In this document: piece after piece, positions 15,581 through 24,483 of the stretch
Numbering within the stretch: position 1 is the stretch's first letter
How the letters are laid out: every line of letters starts with the position of its first letter
Source: Streptomyces puniciscabiei
GTDB taxonomy: Bacteria > Actinomycetota > Actinomycetes > Streptomycetales > Streptomycetaceae
Direction: 5' to 3'
Assembly (NCBI RefSeq): GCF_006715785.1
Contig: NZ_VFNX01000001.1
Location: 4,196,001-4,260,000, forward strand
Length of the DNA: 64,000 bases
Position numbers and translations under genes: made by a program
The notes under the pieces: model-generated
Told to the model about the DNA's origin: nothing
What the model saw: the letters and a program-made list of their open reading frames with translations, nothing else
Database searches by the model: none

Positions 15581-17242
15581 ATGGAGTCCATGACGCGCAC
15601 GGTCGCCGAGCTGGTCGCGGCGCGGTGGGGGGACCACCGCCCGGGACTCGGCTGCGAGGAACGGACGCTGACCCAGCACCAGTTCGCCGCGGGCGCCGCC
15701 GCGCGGGCGGCCCTGCTGGCCGACCTGCTGCCACCGGGTGCCGTACCGCATGTCGGGGTGCTCCTCGACAACACCGAGGAGTTCCCGCTCTGGCTCGGCG
15801 CCGCGGCCCTGGCCGGTGCGGCCGTCGCCGGGATCAACCCCACGCGCCGGGGAGCCGAACTGGCCCGGGACATCCTGCACACCGAGTGCCCGCTCCTGGT
15901 CACCGAGCGGGCCCACCTGCCGCTGCTGGCCGGCCTGGAACTGCCGGGGGTACGGATCCTCGTGACGGACGGGGACGAGTACGCCGCCCTCCTCGCCCCC
16001 TACGCCGACGCCGTGCCCGACCCCTCCCGCGCTGCTCCCACCGACCGGCTGCTGCTGTACTTCACCTCCGGATCGACCGGCGCCCCCAAGGCCGCGCTCT
16101 GCTCCCAGGGGCGGCTGGCGGCGGCCGGGCAGGCGCTGGTGCGGCAGTTCGGGGTGTGCGCGGACGACGTGCACTACATCTGCATGCCGATGTTCCACGG
16201 CAACGCGGTGATCGCCGACTGGGCGCCCGCGCTCGCCGCCGGCGCGGGGGTCGCCTTGCGGCGGCGGTTCTCGGCGTCCGGGTTCCTGCCCGATGTGCGC
16301 CGGTACGGGGCGACGTACTTCACGTATGTCGGGCGGGCCATCCAGTACGTCCTCGCCACCGAGGAGCGCGCGGACGACCGCGACAACCCCCTGCGGCTCG
16401 GCTTCGGCACCGAGGCCGGCGCGGTGGACGCGGCGGCCTTCGAGCGGCGGTTCGGGGTCCGGCTGGTGGAGGGCTACGGCTCCTCCGAGGGCGGGGCGGC
16501 GATCCAGTGGGCGCCGGGCACACCCAAGGGCGCGGTGGGACCGGCCGGGCCCGGGCTGGTGGTGCTGGACCCCGCCACCGGACGCGAGTGCCCGCCGGCC
16601 CGGTTCGACACCGCCGGGCGGCTGCTGAACGGGGAGGAGGCGATCGGGGAGCTGGTGAACTGGGGGCCCAGCCCCTTCGAGGGGTACTGGCGGAATCCGG
16701 CCGCCGAGGCCGAGCGGCGCAGGGGCGGGGCGTACTGGACCGGTGATCTGTTCTACCGGGACGCCGGCGGCCATCTGTACTTCGCGGGCCGTGGGGACGA
16801 CCGGATCCGTGTCGACGGGGAGAACCTGGCCGCCGCGATGATCGAGAACATCGTCGCCCGGTACGAGGGTGCGGTGGCCGTCGCCGTGTACGGGGTGCCG
16901 GACCCGGTGACCGGGGACCAGGTGATGGCGACCATCGCCGGGTCCTTCGATCCGGCGGGCTTCGCCGAGTTCCTGGCGGCCCAGCCGGACCTGGGAACGA
17001 AGATGGCACCCCGGTTCGTGCGGGTGGTGGAGCGGATGCCGGTGACGGCCACGAACAAGATCCACCGGGCGCGGCTGAGGCGCGAGGGGTACGCGTGCGC
17101 CGACCCGGTGTGGTGGCGGCCGCCGGGGGAGGAGACCTACCGGAGGCTTACGGAGGGGGACGCCGAAGGGCCCCTCGCTCTCGCAAGGGACCCTTCGTCC
17201 GTGTGCGCCGCCAGGGACTCGAACCCCGGACCCGCTGATTAA
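15581..17242 (+). CDS. Acyl-CoA synthetase (AMP-binding, FadD-like)
   Basis: ANL-superfamily ligase that adenylates a carboxylic acid and transfers it to CoA, 553 aa. Motifs include the P-loop LLYFTSGSTGAPKAAL (about residue 160), VEGYGSSEGGAAI (A5), WTGDLFYRDAGGHLYFAGRGDDRIRVDGENL (A7-A8 hinge) and the catalytic Lys in TATNKIHR. The ATG at 15590 is an alternative start. The frame does not close until a TAA at 17240-17242, inside the antisense tRNA-Lys gene; the last 25 or so residues look like read-through sequence, so the stop was probably captured from the tRNA. Substrate chain length cannot be told. Confidence 0.88.
   Translation: MESMTRTVAELVAARWGDHRPGLGCEERTLTQHQFAAGAAARAALLADLLPPGAVPHVGVLLDNTEEFPLWLGAAALAGAAVAGINPTRRGAELARDILHTECPLLVTERAHLPLLAGLELPGVRILVTDGDEYAALLAPYADAVPDPSRAAPTDRLLLYFTSGSTGAPKAALCSQGRLAAAGQALVRQFGVCADDVHYICMPMFHGNAVIADWAPALAAGAGVALRRRFSASGFLPDVRRYGATYFTYVGRAIQYVLATEERADDRDNPLRLGFGTEAGAVDAAAFERRFGVRLVEGYGSSEGGAAIQWAPGTPKGAVGPAGPGLVVLDPATGRECPPARFDTAGRLLNGEEAIGELVNWGPSPFEGYWRNPAAEAERRRGGAYWTGDLFYRDAGGHLYFAGRGDDRIRVDGENLAAAMIENIVARYEGAVAVAVYGVPDPVTGDQVMATIAGSFDPAGFAEFLAAQPDLGTKMAPRFVRVVERMPVTATNKIHRARLRREGYACADPVWWRPPGEETYRRLTEGDAEGPLALARDPSSVCAARDSNPGPAD
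17166..17199 (-). terminator. Hairpin after tRNA-Lys copy 2, inside the acyl-CoA synthetase 3' end
   Basis: CGAAGGG...CCCTTCG, continued inward by CCCT/AGGG after one mismatch, forms a strong stem just beyond the tRNA 3' end on the minus strand. It lies in the final codons of the plus-strand gene and may serve both transcripts. Confidence 0.55.
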
Positions 17243-17277
17243 GAGTCAGCTGCTCTAACCAACTGAGCTAGCGGCGC
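17204..17277 (-). tRNA. tRNA-Lys (CTT), copy 2
   Basis: Same 74-nt sequence as copy 1 (acceptor GCGCCGC/GCGGCGC, anticodon CTT). It overlaps the last 39 bp of the acyl-CoA synthetase frame on the other strand. Its upstream flank at 17331-17363 closely resembles that of copy 1 and contains a likely -10 (TAGTAT on the minus strand), overlapping the iclR stop codon. Confidence 0.97.
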
Positions 17278-17362
17278 ATGACTCCCGCCGACCTCGGATT
17301 TTGTCTTCCTCGGCTGGCGACGAAGAAAATACTACCTGGTCCTGAGGGGTGCTCGTGACCAC

Positions 17363-18121
17363 CTACAGGGCCAGCGACAGGAGCACGGGTGCGGCGTTCC
17401 GGTTCAGCGTCTCCGCCGCCTGCTTCAGCCGGTGCGCGTGCTCCACGGGAAGCGACAGCGCCAGGCAGCCCACCGAGGCGCCCGCCGTGATCGGGACCGC
17501 CGCGCAGACCGTGCCGATCGCGTACTCCTGGAGGTCCAGGACCGGCACCGTCGGCGGCTGGGACTCCAGGCGGGAGAGCAGGAGCTTGTCGCTGGTGATG
17601 GTGCGCGAGGTGAGGCGGGCCATCTTGTGGCGGGAGAGGTGGTCGCGGCGGGCGTTGTGGTCGAGCTGGGTGAGCAGGCTCTTGCCGACCGCCGTGGCGT
17701 GGGCGGAGTAGCGGAAGTCGACCCACTCGTTGACCGCCGGGGTGGTGGGCCCGGCGGCGTACTGGGTGACCTTGACCTCGCCGTCGACGTAGCGACTCAT
17801 GTAGACCGCCGCGCCGACCGAGTCGCGCAGCCGGTCCAGGGTGTGCTGGAGCTTCTCGCGCAGGGCCCCCTCCCGGTCGTGCGCGGAGGTGAGGCGGCGC
17901 AGGGTGTCACCGGTGACGTACGCCCCGTCGGTGATCTGCTCGACGTAGCCCTCCCGGCGCAGCATGCGCAGCAGGGCGGTGAGCCGCTCGGGGCCGAGGC
18001 CGGTGCGGCGGGACAGTTCGGTGTCGGTGACGCCGGCGGGATGGCGGGCGACGGTCTCCAGCACGCGCAGGGCGTCCTGGGCCGAGTGGTACGGGGCGGT
18101 CGGCTCGTGCATCAGCGCCAC
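17363..18121 (-). CDS. IclR-family transcriptional regulator
   Basis: 252 aa. A winged helix-turn-helix occupies residues 10-75 (ALRVLETVARHPAGVTDTELSRRTGLGPERLTALLRMLRREGYV) and the IclR effector domain spans 85-250 (YSAHATAVGKSLLTQLD, YAIGTVCAAVPITAG, GCLALSLPVEHAHRL). The start is GTG with a G-rich Shine-Dalgarno; an ATG three codons in is possible. It precedes tRNA-Lys copy 2 and follows the Ehu-type transporter genes on the same strand, so it is the natural candidate regulator for that importer and the catabolic genes beyond it. A TGGCATATGCCA palindrome lies 148 bp upstream. Confidence 0.9.
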   Translation of the reverse strand: MALMHEPTAPYHSAQDALRVLETVARHPAGVTDTELSRRTGLGPERLTALLRMLRREGYVEQITDGAYVTGDTLRRLTSAHDREGALREKLQHTLDRLRDSVGAAVYMSRYVDGEVKVTQYAAGPTTPAVNEWVDFRYSAHATAVGKSLLTQLDHNARRDHLSRHKMARLTSRTITSDKLLLSRLESQPPTVPVLDLQEYAIGTVCAAVPITAGASVGCLALSLPVEHAHRLKQAAETLNRNAAPVLLSLAL

Positions 18122-18229
18122 GGTGCATCCCCCTGCGCTCGCCTGTGTGGGCCGCGGTATCCGGACGGCGGATCGCTACCACGATAACGGGCAAACCCGG
18201 TGCGGGGAGAGGGGGTTGGCGAGATTCTT

Positions 18230-18280
18230 TTGCCCGCCTGACCCCTCCCAACTGCGACGCAGACCCTCTGGCATATGCCA
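18230..18280. promoter_or_regulatory. Element with TTGCCCGCCTG and palindrome TGGCATATGCCA upstream of iclR
   Basis: TTGCCCGCCTG (18230-18240) and the perfect 12-bp palindrome TGGCATATGCCA (18269-18280) lie in the 212-bp gap between ehuA and iclR. Both strings recur, adjoining, at 31773-31799 in front of another minus-strand gene. AT-centred palindromes stand out here; binding by the neighbouring IclR protein is possible. Confidence 0.45.
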
Positions 18281-18333
18281 AGGTCATGACCCAAGGGCTG
18301 GACCTCGGCATCTTCCGGATTCACAGCCCGTGG

Positions 18334-19116
18334 TCACAGGACCGCGCTGAGGAATTCCCGGGTGCGGTCCTGCTCCGGCTCGGTGAAGATCTTCTCCGGG
18401 GAGCCCGATTCGATCACCCGTCCGCCGTCGAACATCAGCACCTGGTCGGAGATGTCCCGGGCGAAACCCATCTCGTGGGTCACACAGAGCATCGTGATGT
18501 CGGTGCTGCGGGCGATGTCCCTGAGCAGGTCGAGTACGCCCGCGACCAGCTCCGGGTCGAGCGCGGAGGTCACCTCGTCCAGCAGCAGCACCCGCGGCCG
18601 CATCGCCAGCGCCCGCGCGATCGCCACCCGCTGCTGCTGTCCGCCGGAGAGCCGGGTGGGCTTCGCGTCGCACTTGTCGGTCAGCCCCACCAGCTCCAGC
18701 AGCTCCCGGGCCCGTTCCTCGGCCTCGTCCTTGGACATGCCGAGGACCTGCACCGGAGCCTCGGTGATGTTCCGCAGCACGCTCATGTTCGGGAACAGGT
18801 TGAACTGCTGGAACACCATCCCGATCTTCTTGCGGACCTCCCGGACCTGCTTCTCCGGCGCCGGGAACAGCCGCTCCCCGTCGACGGTGATCGTGCCCTC
18901 GTCCGGCTTGGTGAGGGTCATCAGGAGTCTGAGGATCGTGGTCTTGCCGGATCCGGACGGCCCGATCAGGGTCACGTGCCGGCCGGCGTCGACGGAGAAG
19001 TCCAGCCGGTCGAGCACCGTGTTGGCGCCGAACCGCTTGGTGACGTTCTCCAGGCGGATCAGCTCGGTCGGCTGGGCGTCGGTGAGGGAGGGCTGCGGAC
19101 GGGTCTCAACGGACAA
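18334..19116 (-). CDS. ehuA: Amino-acid/ectoine-type ABC transporter ATP-binding protein
   Basis: 260-aa cytoplasmic ATPase energising the importer encoded just upstream. Walker A GPSGSGKTT (about residue 54), Q-loop, signature LSGGQQQRVAIA, Walker B VLLLDEVTSALDPE and switch His in CVTHEMGF are all intact. It is a polar-amino-acid type ATPase. The start appears to be TTG, with GGAG 8 nt upstream, overlapping the end of ehuD by 11 bp; no ATG or GTG fits nearby. The ehu name follows similarity in organisation to ectoine/hydroxyectoine importers; ectoine-degradation genes are absent here, so the true substrate may differ. Confidence 0.85.
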   Translation of the reverse strand: MSVETRPQPSLTDAQPTELIRLENVTKRFGANTVLDRLDFSVDAGRHVTLIGPSGSGKTTILRLLMTLTKPDEGTITVDGERLFPAPEKQVREVRKKIGMVFQQFNLFPNMSVLRNITEAPVQVLGMSKDEAEERARELLELVGLTDKCDAKPTRLSGGQQQRVAIARALAMRPRVLLLDEVTSALDPELVAGVLDLLRDIARSTDITMLCVTHEMGFARDISDQVLMFDGGRVIESGSPEKIFTEPEQDRTREFLSAVL

Positions 19117-19756
19117 GGCGTCGCTCCAGGGCTCGCATCAGAAGGGAGGACAGATAGGAGATGAGGATGAAGGCCACCCCGATCACGGTGAGGGGCTCGG
19201 TGAACTGGAAGTGCTGCTGGGAGAAGAGCCGGGCACGCCCGAGCATGTCCAGCACGGTGATCGTCATCAGCATCGGTGTGTCCTTGAGCATGGAGATCAC
19301 GTAGTTGCCGAGCGCGGGGACCACCCGGCGGATCGCCTGCGGCAGGATCACCACGGTCCAGGTCCGCCGCCGTGGCAGGTTCAGCGCGGTCGCCGCCTCC
19401 CACTGGCCGGGCGGCACCGCCTCGATTCCGGCCCGGTAGACCTGCATCGTGTACGTCGAGTAGTGCAGGCCGATCGCGAAGACACCGGTGGTCAGCGCCG
19501 AGAAGGTCACGCCCCACTCGGGCAGCACGTAGAACAGGAAGAACAGCTGCACCAGCAGCGGGGTGTTGCGCACGAACTCCGTGACCACCCCGACCGGCCA
19601 GCGCACCCACCGGCTCGGTGTCCGCATCAGCAGCGTCCAGACCAGACCGAGGGTGAAGGAGAGCAGCGACCCCAGGGCGACGGCCTCCAGGGTGACGAGC
19701 AACCCCCGCCAGAATTCCGGCATGAAGTCGCTCACGGCGTTCCAGTCCCACTTCAT
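19106..19756 (-). CDS. ehuD: Amino-acid/ectoine-type ABC transporter permease (EhuD-like)
   Basis: 216-aa HisMQ-type permease with about five helices. It carries FVRNTPLLVQLFFLFYVLPEWG, typical of polar amino-acid permeases, and the EAA loop QWEAATALNLPRRRTWTVVILPQAIRRVVPALGNYV. It overlaps ehuC by 4 bp (ATGA) and ehuA by 11 bp, so the four transporter genes form a translationally coupled operon read leftward. It probably forms a heterodimer with EhuC. Confidence 0.86.
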   Translation of the reverse strand: MKWDWNAVSDFMPEFWRGLLVTLEAVALGSLLSFTLGLVWTLLMRTPSRWVRWPVGVVTEFVRNTPLLVQLFFLFYVLPEWGVTFSALTTGVFAIGLHYSTYTMQVYRAGIEAVPPGQWEAATALNLPRRRTWTVVILPQAIRRVVPALGNYVISMLKDTPMLMTITVLDMLGRARLFSQQHFQFTEPLTVIGVAFILISYLSSLLMRALERRLVR

Positions 19757-20472
19757 GCGACCCGACCCCCCACTCCGGTCGTCTGCGCGCGCTTGAGCTC
19801 ACGCGACGCCGAGAAGGTCCCGGCGTCCTTGCCGATCCCGGCCTTCAGCCGCTTCTCCAGGGAGCGCATCAGCCGCGTCAGGACGAAGGCGATCGCGAAG
19901 TAGATCAGCAGCACGTACGTGTAGATCTCCGCGCTCTGCTGCAGCGCCAGCCGCACGAGGTTCGCGCTGAACGTCAGATCGCCCATGCCCATCAGCGACA
20001 CCAGCGCGGTGCCCTTGAGCAGCTCGATCAGCAGGTTGCAGAAGGACGGGATCATCTCCGGCACCGCCTGCGGCAGCACGACCAGCCGCATCCGCTGCCA
20101 GGGCGTGAAGCTGAGCGCGATCCCGCCCTCCTTCTGCGCCGGGTCCACCGCGTTCAGCGCGCCGCGCACGATCTCCGAGCCGTACGCGCCATAGGTCATC
20201 CCGAGCGCCAGCGTGCCCGCCCACATCGGCACCAGCTGCCAGCCGAACGCGACCGGCAGCACGAAGAACACCCAGAAGATCATCACCAGCGCCGAGGTGC
20301 CACGGAACACCTCGGTGTAGAAGCCGGCGACGAACCGCACGATCCACAGCCGGTGCGTCCGCGCGATACCGACGACGAAGGACACGGCGGCGGCCAGCAA
20401 CGCGCTGAACACCAGCAGCTGGACGGTGGTCCAGACGCCCTTGAGTACGAGTTCCCACAGTCCCGAGGTCAT
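19753..20472 (-). CDS. ehuC: Amino-acid/ectoine-type ABC transporter permease (EhuC-like)
   Basis: 239-aa HisMQ-type permease. FTEVFRGT-like sequence (YTEVFRGTSALVMIFWVFFVLP) and the EAA loop QKEGGIALSFTPWQRMRLVVLPQAVPEMIPSFCN identify it. I start at ATG 20472, whose ATGA overlaps the ehuB stop; a GTG three codons earlier is also in frame. The C-terminal tail beyond the last helix is basic and longer than in EhuD. Confidence 0.86.
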   Translation of the reverse strand: MTSGLWELVLKGVWTTVQLLVFSALLAAAVSFVVGIARTHRLWIVRFVAGFYTEVFRGTSALVMIFWVFFVLPVAFGWQLVPMWAGTLALGMTYGAYGSEIVRGALNAVDPAQKEGGIALSFTPWQRMRLVVLPQAVPEMIPSFCNLLIELLKGTALVSLMGMGDLTFSANLVRLALQQSAEIYTYVLLIYFAIAFVLTRLMRSLEKRLKAGIGKDAGTFSASRELKRAQTTGVGGRVA

Positions 20473-21395
20473 CCGCCGCACAGCTCCTTCGCGGTGAGGT
20501 CGGTCATCTCGGCCTTCGTGAACCCGAAGGGCCGAAGGATCCGGAACAGCTCGCCGCTCCGCTTCAGCTTGTGCAGCTCGACGTTGAAGGCGTCCCGCAG
20601 CCTCGTCTCGGTCGGCCGGAAGGCGAACGCGCCGCCGTCGACGTGCGGTTTGCCCTTGACCAGCGGCGCGAACGGCGCGGTGGCCTCCGCCTTGCTCGAC
20701 TTCTTCGCCACTTCCCGCGTGGTGATCGCCGTACCGGCGAAGACGTCGGCCCGGCCTGTCTCGACGGCGTTCAGCCCGGCTACCTGGTCCGGGACGACGA
20801 GGATGTCGCCCCGCTTGTACCCGGCCTCGACCGCGTACTCGATGTCGGCGTAGCCGGTGCCGGTGGCGAACTTGGCCTTCTTCGCGACGACGTCCTTGTA
20901 GGAGTGCAGCCCCAGCGGGTTGCCCTTGCGCACGATGAACGAGTCCAGCATCTGGTAGTCCGGATCGGCGAAGATGACCTGCCGGCAGCGCTCCGGATTG
21001 ACGTACATCCCGGCCGCCACGACGTCGAACTGCTGCGAGTTGAGCCCCGGGATCAACGAGCCGAACTCGGTCGGCACCGGCTGGACCCGGTCCACCCCGA
21101 GCCGTTTGAAGATCACCTTGGCCAGTTCGGGCGCCTCACCGGTGAGATGGCCGTCCTTGTCGATGTACCCGAAGGGGATCTCACCGGCGATCCCGAGCCG
21201 TACGACACCCTGCGCGCGAAGGCGTTCGAGCAGGTCACCGCCCGGCTTGCCGGACGCCTCGGCCACCCGGGAGCAGCCCGCCGCGCCCAGCACACCGAGG
21301 GCGGCGAGACCACCGAGCACCGAGCGCCGGGTGTGCCCGCCGCGTCTGAGTTCCGACCGGAATGTGTGTACGTCGTTCCCAAGTGGTGGAGCCAT
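20469..21395 (-). CDS. ehuB: Amino-acid/ectoine-type ABC transporter substrate-binding lipoprotein (EhuB-like)
   Basis: About 308 aa, exported solute receptor. The N-terminus has a twin-arginine-like TRRSVLGG followed by the lipobox GAAGC, so it is a Tat-type lipoprotein. The core reads like SBP family 3 (VVRLGIAGEIPFGYIDKDGHLTGEAPELAKVIFKRLGV, GRADVFAGTAITTREVAKK, KPHVDGGAFAFRPTETRLRDAFN). I chose ATG 21395; a TTG six codons upstream is an alternative and neither has a strong Shine-Dalgarno. It is first gene of the transporter operon, divergent from the DUF3830 gene. Confidence 0.84.
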   Translation of the reverse strand: MAPPLGNDVHTFRSELRRGGHTRRSVLGGLAALGVLGAAGCSRVAEASGKPGGDLLERLRAQGVVRLGIAGEIPFGYIDKDGHLTGEAPELAKVIFKRLGVDRVQPVPTEFGSLIPGLNSQQFDVVAAGMYVNPERCRQVIFADPDYQMLDSFIVRKGNPLGLHSYKDVVAKKAKFATGTGYADIEYAVEAGYKRGDILVVPDQVAGLNAVETGRADVFAGTAITTREVAKKSSKAEATAPFAPLVKGKPHVDGGAFAFRPTETRLRDAFNVELHKLKRSGELFRILRPFGFTKAEMTDLTAKELCGG

Positions 21396-21442
21396 GGCGG
21401 CGCGGCTACCCAAGCGGATCCCGGCTATGCACCCTTGTTTCC

Positions 21443-21937
21443 ATGGCCGATCGATTCGTCACCGTCTCGCTCGAGAAGCGCGATGTGCACTGCACGGCAC
21501 GACTGCTGGCCGACCGCGCGCCCCTGACCTGCGAGGCCGTATGGCGGGCGCTCCCCCTCGCGGGCGACGTCTACCACGCCAAATACGCCCGCAACGAGAT
21601 CTACGCCCTCTTCCCTCCCTTCGCCTCCACGGAACCCCCACTGGAGAACCCGACGGTCACCCCGATTCCCGGCGACCTCTGTTACTTCTCCTTCGCCGGC
21701 ACCGAACTGGGCACGAAGGCCTACGGCTACGACCGCGAGGTCCGCCCCGGCACCACCGTCGTCGACCTGGCCCTGTTCTACGAGCGCAACAACCTGCTCC
21801 TCAACGGCGACGTGGGCTGGGTGCCCGGGATCGTGTGGGGCCAGGTGGTGGAGGGACTGGAGGCGATGGCCGAGGCCTGCAACGACCTCTGGCGCGGCGG
21901 GGCGGCGGGGGAGACGCTCGCTTTCCGGCGGGCGTGA
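21443..21937 (+). CDS. DUF3830 family protein
   Basis: 164-aa cytoplasmic protein, all-beta cyclophilin-like pattern (TVSLEKRDVHCTARLLADRAPLTCEAVWRALPLAGDVYHAKYARNEIYALFPPF, PGDLCYFSFAG, VDLALFYERNN). DUF3830 members occur beside amidases, hydantoinases and racemase-like proteins in catabolic clusters, with no established activity. It is divergent from ehuB, sharing a 47-bp gap, and converges on the amidase 18 bp downstream, which links it to both units. Confidence 0.8.
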   Translation: MADRFVTVSLEKRDVHCTARLLADRAPLTCEAVWRALPLAGDVYHAKYARNEIYALFPPFASTEPPLENPTVTPIPGDLCYFSFAGTELGTKAYGYDREVRPGTTVVDLALFYERNNLLLNGDVGWVPGIVWGQVVEGLEAMAEACNDLWRGGAAGETLAFRRA

Positions 21938-21955
21938 GACCGGTCGGCGCGCGGC

Positions 21956-23353
21956 TCAGGGAAGCGGGGCCGGCGCCGGCACCACCCCGGCCTCGTACAG
22001 CGCGTGCGCGGCGCGCAGGACCAGGTCGTCCCGGTGCCGGGCGGCGACCAGTTGCATCCCCACGGGCAGGCCGTCGCCGTCCGTGCCCACCGGTACGGTC
22101 GCCGCGGGCTGCTGGGTGAGGTTGAAGGGGTAGGTGAACGGCGTCCAGCCGGTCCAGCGGTGGTGGGCCGCGCCCCTCGGCGCCTCCACGCCCGCCTCGA
22201 ACGCGGTCAGCGGCAGCGTCGGGGTGACCAGGAGGTCGTAGCGCTCGTGGAAGCGGCCCATACGCCGGCCGAGGTCCATGCGGACGTCCACCGCGGCCAG
22301 GTAGTCCAGCGCGCTGTAGCGGGCGCCCCGCACGCAGATCTCGCGCAGGCCGGGGTCCAGCAGTTGCCGCTTGCGCGGGGAGAACCGCTCGGTGACCCGG
22401 GCCGCGCCGCTGAACCACAGGGTGTGGAAGGCGTCCACCGGGTCGCTGAAGTCCGGGTCGGTCTCCTCCACGTACGCGCCGAGGTCGGCGAGGGCCGCCA
22501 CCGTCCGCCGTACCGCCGCGGCGACCGCCGGCTGGACCGCGACCTGGCCGCCCAGGGACGGGGAGTACGCCACCCGCAGCCCGTGCACGCCGCCCCTCAG
22601 CCCCTCCGCGAAGGAGCCCGGCGCCGGCGGCAGGCCCGACCAGTCGCGGGCGTCCGGGGCGCCGATGACGTCCAGCAGCAGGGCCGCGTCGGCCGCGTCC
22701 CGGGTCATCGGTCCCGCGTGCGAGAGGGTGCCGAACGCGCTCGCCGGATACAGCGGCACCCTGCCGTACGTCGGCTTCAGCCCGAAGATCCCGCAGAACG
22801 CGGCCGGGATGCGGATGCTGCCCCCGCCGTCCGTGCCCAGCGACAGCGGGCCCGCGCCGAGCGCCACCGCCGCCGCGCTGCCCCCGCTGGAGCCTCCGGC
22901 GGTGCGCGAGTGGTCGTGCGGGTTGCGGGTGATGCCGGTCAGCGGGGAGTCGGTCACGCCCTTCCAGCCGAACTCGGGGGTCGTCGTCTTGCCCAGGAAC
23001 ACCGCGCCGTGCTCGCGCAGCCGGGCCACCGAGGGGGCGTCCTCGTCCCAACTGCCCTGCTCGGAGATCGTCCTGGAGCCGCGCAGGGTCGGGTGGCCGC
23101 GCAGCAGGAGGATGTCCTTCACCGTCACCGGCACCCCGTCGAGCAGCCCGGCCGGCTCACCGCGCCGCCAGCGTTCCTCCGACTCCCGCGCCCGGGCCAG
23201 CGCGTCCTCCTCGGTGAGGCGCACGAACGCGTTCACCTCCGGCTGGATCCGGCGGGCCCGCTCCAGAGCCTGCCCGGTCGCCTCCACGGGACTGAACTCC
23301 CCCTTGCGGTAACCCTCGAGGAGCTGGACGGCGGTCAGGTCGGTGAGCTGCAT
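21956..23353 (-). CDS. Amidase-signature-family hydrolase
   Basis: 465-aa cytoplasmic amidase. The Ser-cisSer-Lys triad is visible: Lys79 in VTVKDIL, Ser155 in AGGSSGGSA and Ser179 in TDGGGSIRIPA. Length is normal for the family. The ATG at 23353 has GGAGGG just upstream. The adjacent D-2-hydroxyacid dehydrogenase (41 bp further upstream on the same strand) is likely co-transcribed. Position among DUF3830, an ABC importer and racemase-like proteins suggests cleavage of an amide bond in the imported compound. Exact substrate unknown. Confidence 0.9.
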   Translation of the reverse strand: MQLTDLTAVQLLEGYRKGEFSPVEATGQALERARRIQPEVNAFVRLTEEDALARARESEERWRRGEPAGLLDGVPVTVKDILLLRGHPTLRGSRTISEQGSWDEDAPSVARLREHGAVFLGKTTTPEFGWKGVTDSPLTGITRNPHDHSRTAGGSSGGSAAAVALGAGPLSLGTDGGGSIRIPAAFCGIFGLKPTYGRVPLYPASAFGTLSHAGPMTRDAADAALLLDVIGAPDARDWSGLPPAPGSFAEGLRGGVHGLRVAYSPSLGGQVAVQPAVAAAVRRTVAALADLGAYVEETDPDFSDPVDAFHTLWFSGAARVTERFSPRKRQLLDPGLREICVRGARYSALDYLAAVDVRMDLGRRMGRFHERYDLLVTPTLPLTAFEAGVEAPRGAAHHRWTGWTPFTYPFNLTQQPAATVPVGTDGDGLPVGMQLVAARHRDDLVLRAAHALYEAGVVPAPAPLP

Positions 23354-23394
23354 GCACCCTCCAAGAGGTCCAAGGGATCCAAGGGGCCGAGAGG

Positions 23395-24345
23395 TCAGTG
23401 ACCGGGGACGTAACCGCGTTTCTTGTCGACCACGTTCACCAGTGATCTGCCCGCCGCCCACCGCTCGTACAACTCCACGAACTGCGCGGCCAGTTCGTCC
23501 CGCCAGCCGACCGTGTCCCCGCTCATGTGCGGGGAGACGATCAGCCCCGGAAGCCCCCACAACGGGCTGTCCTCGGGGAGGGGTTCGCTGGTGAAGACGT
23601 CCAGGGCCGCGCCCGTGATCCAGCGCCGGGTCAGGGCGTGGGCGAGGGCGTCCTCGTCGACGAGCTGGCCCCGGCCGACGTTGACGAAGAACGCCGAGGG
23701 CTGCATCACGCCGAACCGGCGGCCGTCGAACATGCGGTACGTCTCCTCGGTGAGCGGCGCCGCCGCGATCACCCAGTCCGCGCGGGAGATCAGCCGGTCG
23801 AGGTCGGCCGGCCCGTGGACACCGGTCCGCGGCACCCGCCCGACCAGCGCCGTCGTCACGCCGAGGGCCTTCAGGGTGCGTACGATCGCCCGGCCGATCG
23901 GGCCCGAGCCGACCACGCACGCGCGCGTGCCCGCCACCCGCCGGCCCTCCCGGTGCCGCCAGGTGCGCTCCCGCTGGTGCTCCAGCGTGCGCGGCAGGTC
24001 CTTGGCGACCGCCAGCACCAGCGCCGCCACGTATTCGGCGATCGGCTGGTCGAAGATCCCGCGCGCGTTCGTGACCACCGTGTCGGACGCGGCGAGCTCC
24101 GGTCCCATCAGGTGGTCCACGCCCGCGCTCGCCGTGTGCACCCAGGCCGGGCGGGGCCCCTGCCCGGGCCAGGCCTCGCGGACCGCGTGCGAGGCGAAGT
24201 CCCAGACCAGGAGCACGTCCGCCTGCGGCAGCCGCTCGGCCAGGTGCGCGGCGTCCGTGTGCACGATCCGGGCGCGTCCGGTCAGCCGGCCGAGGCGCGG
24301 CGGCGGGTCGGCGTCCAGCACCAGGAGGGTCGGGAGGGTCGTCAT
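23395..24345 (-). CDS. D-2-hydroxyacid dehydrogenase
   Basis: 316-aa NAD(P)-dependent dehydrogenase that interconverts a 2-oxo acid and D-2-hydroxy acid. The Rossmann motif is VVGSGPIGRAIV (about residues 144-155). Catalytic residues align as Arg in NVGRGQLVDEDAL, Glu in DVFTSEPLPEDSPLW and His in IVSPHMSGDT. It is followed closely by the amidase on the same strand and is divergent from the racemase-like pair, so it is the proposed redox step of the catabolic module. Confidence 0.9.
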   Translation of the reverse strand: MTTLPTLLVLDADPPPRLGRLTGRARIVHTDAAHLAERLPQADVLLVWDFASHAVREAWPGQGPRPAWVHTASAGVDHLMGPELAASDTVVTNARGIFDQPIAEYVAALVLAVAKDLPRTLEHQRERTWRHREGRRVAGTRACVVGSGPIGRAIVRTLKALGVTTALVGRVPRTGVHGPADLDRLISRADWVIAAAPLTEETYRMFDGRRFGVMQPSAFFVNVGRGQLVDEDALAHALTRRWITGAALDVFTSEPLPEDSPLWGLPGLIVSPHMSGDTVGWRDELAAQFVELYERWAAGRSLVNVVDKKRGYVPGH

Positions 24346-24483
24346 ACGGGGCGGCTCCGAGCGTCTGACATGCGCGGATTACCCGCGGATTGACCACGCT
24401 CGCACCCGAACCTACCTTCGTCAACACGGGCGTACTCGCGATCCGTTGCCCACTCGTCTCCCAGCGTGAGGCCGGTGCCAGCC

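Noticed and set aside
17363..21395. Firm naming of the importer as ectoine-specific
   Set aside because: The transporter resembles Ehu, but ectoine catabolic genes are missing; I kept the symbols with reduced certainty and flagged the substrate as open.
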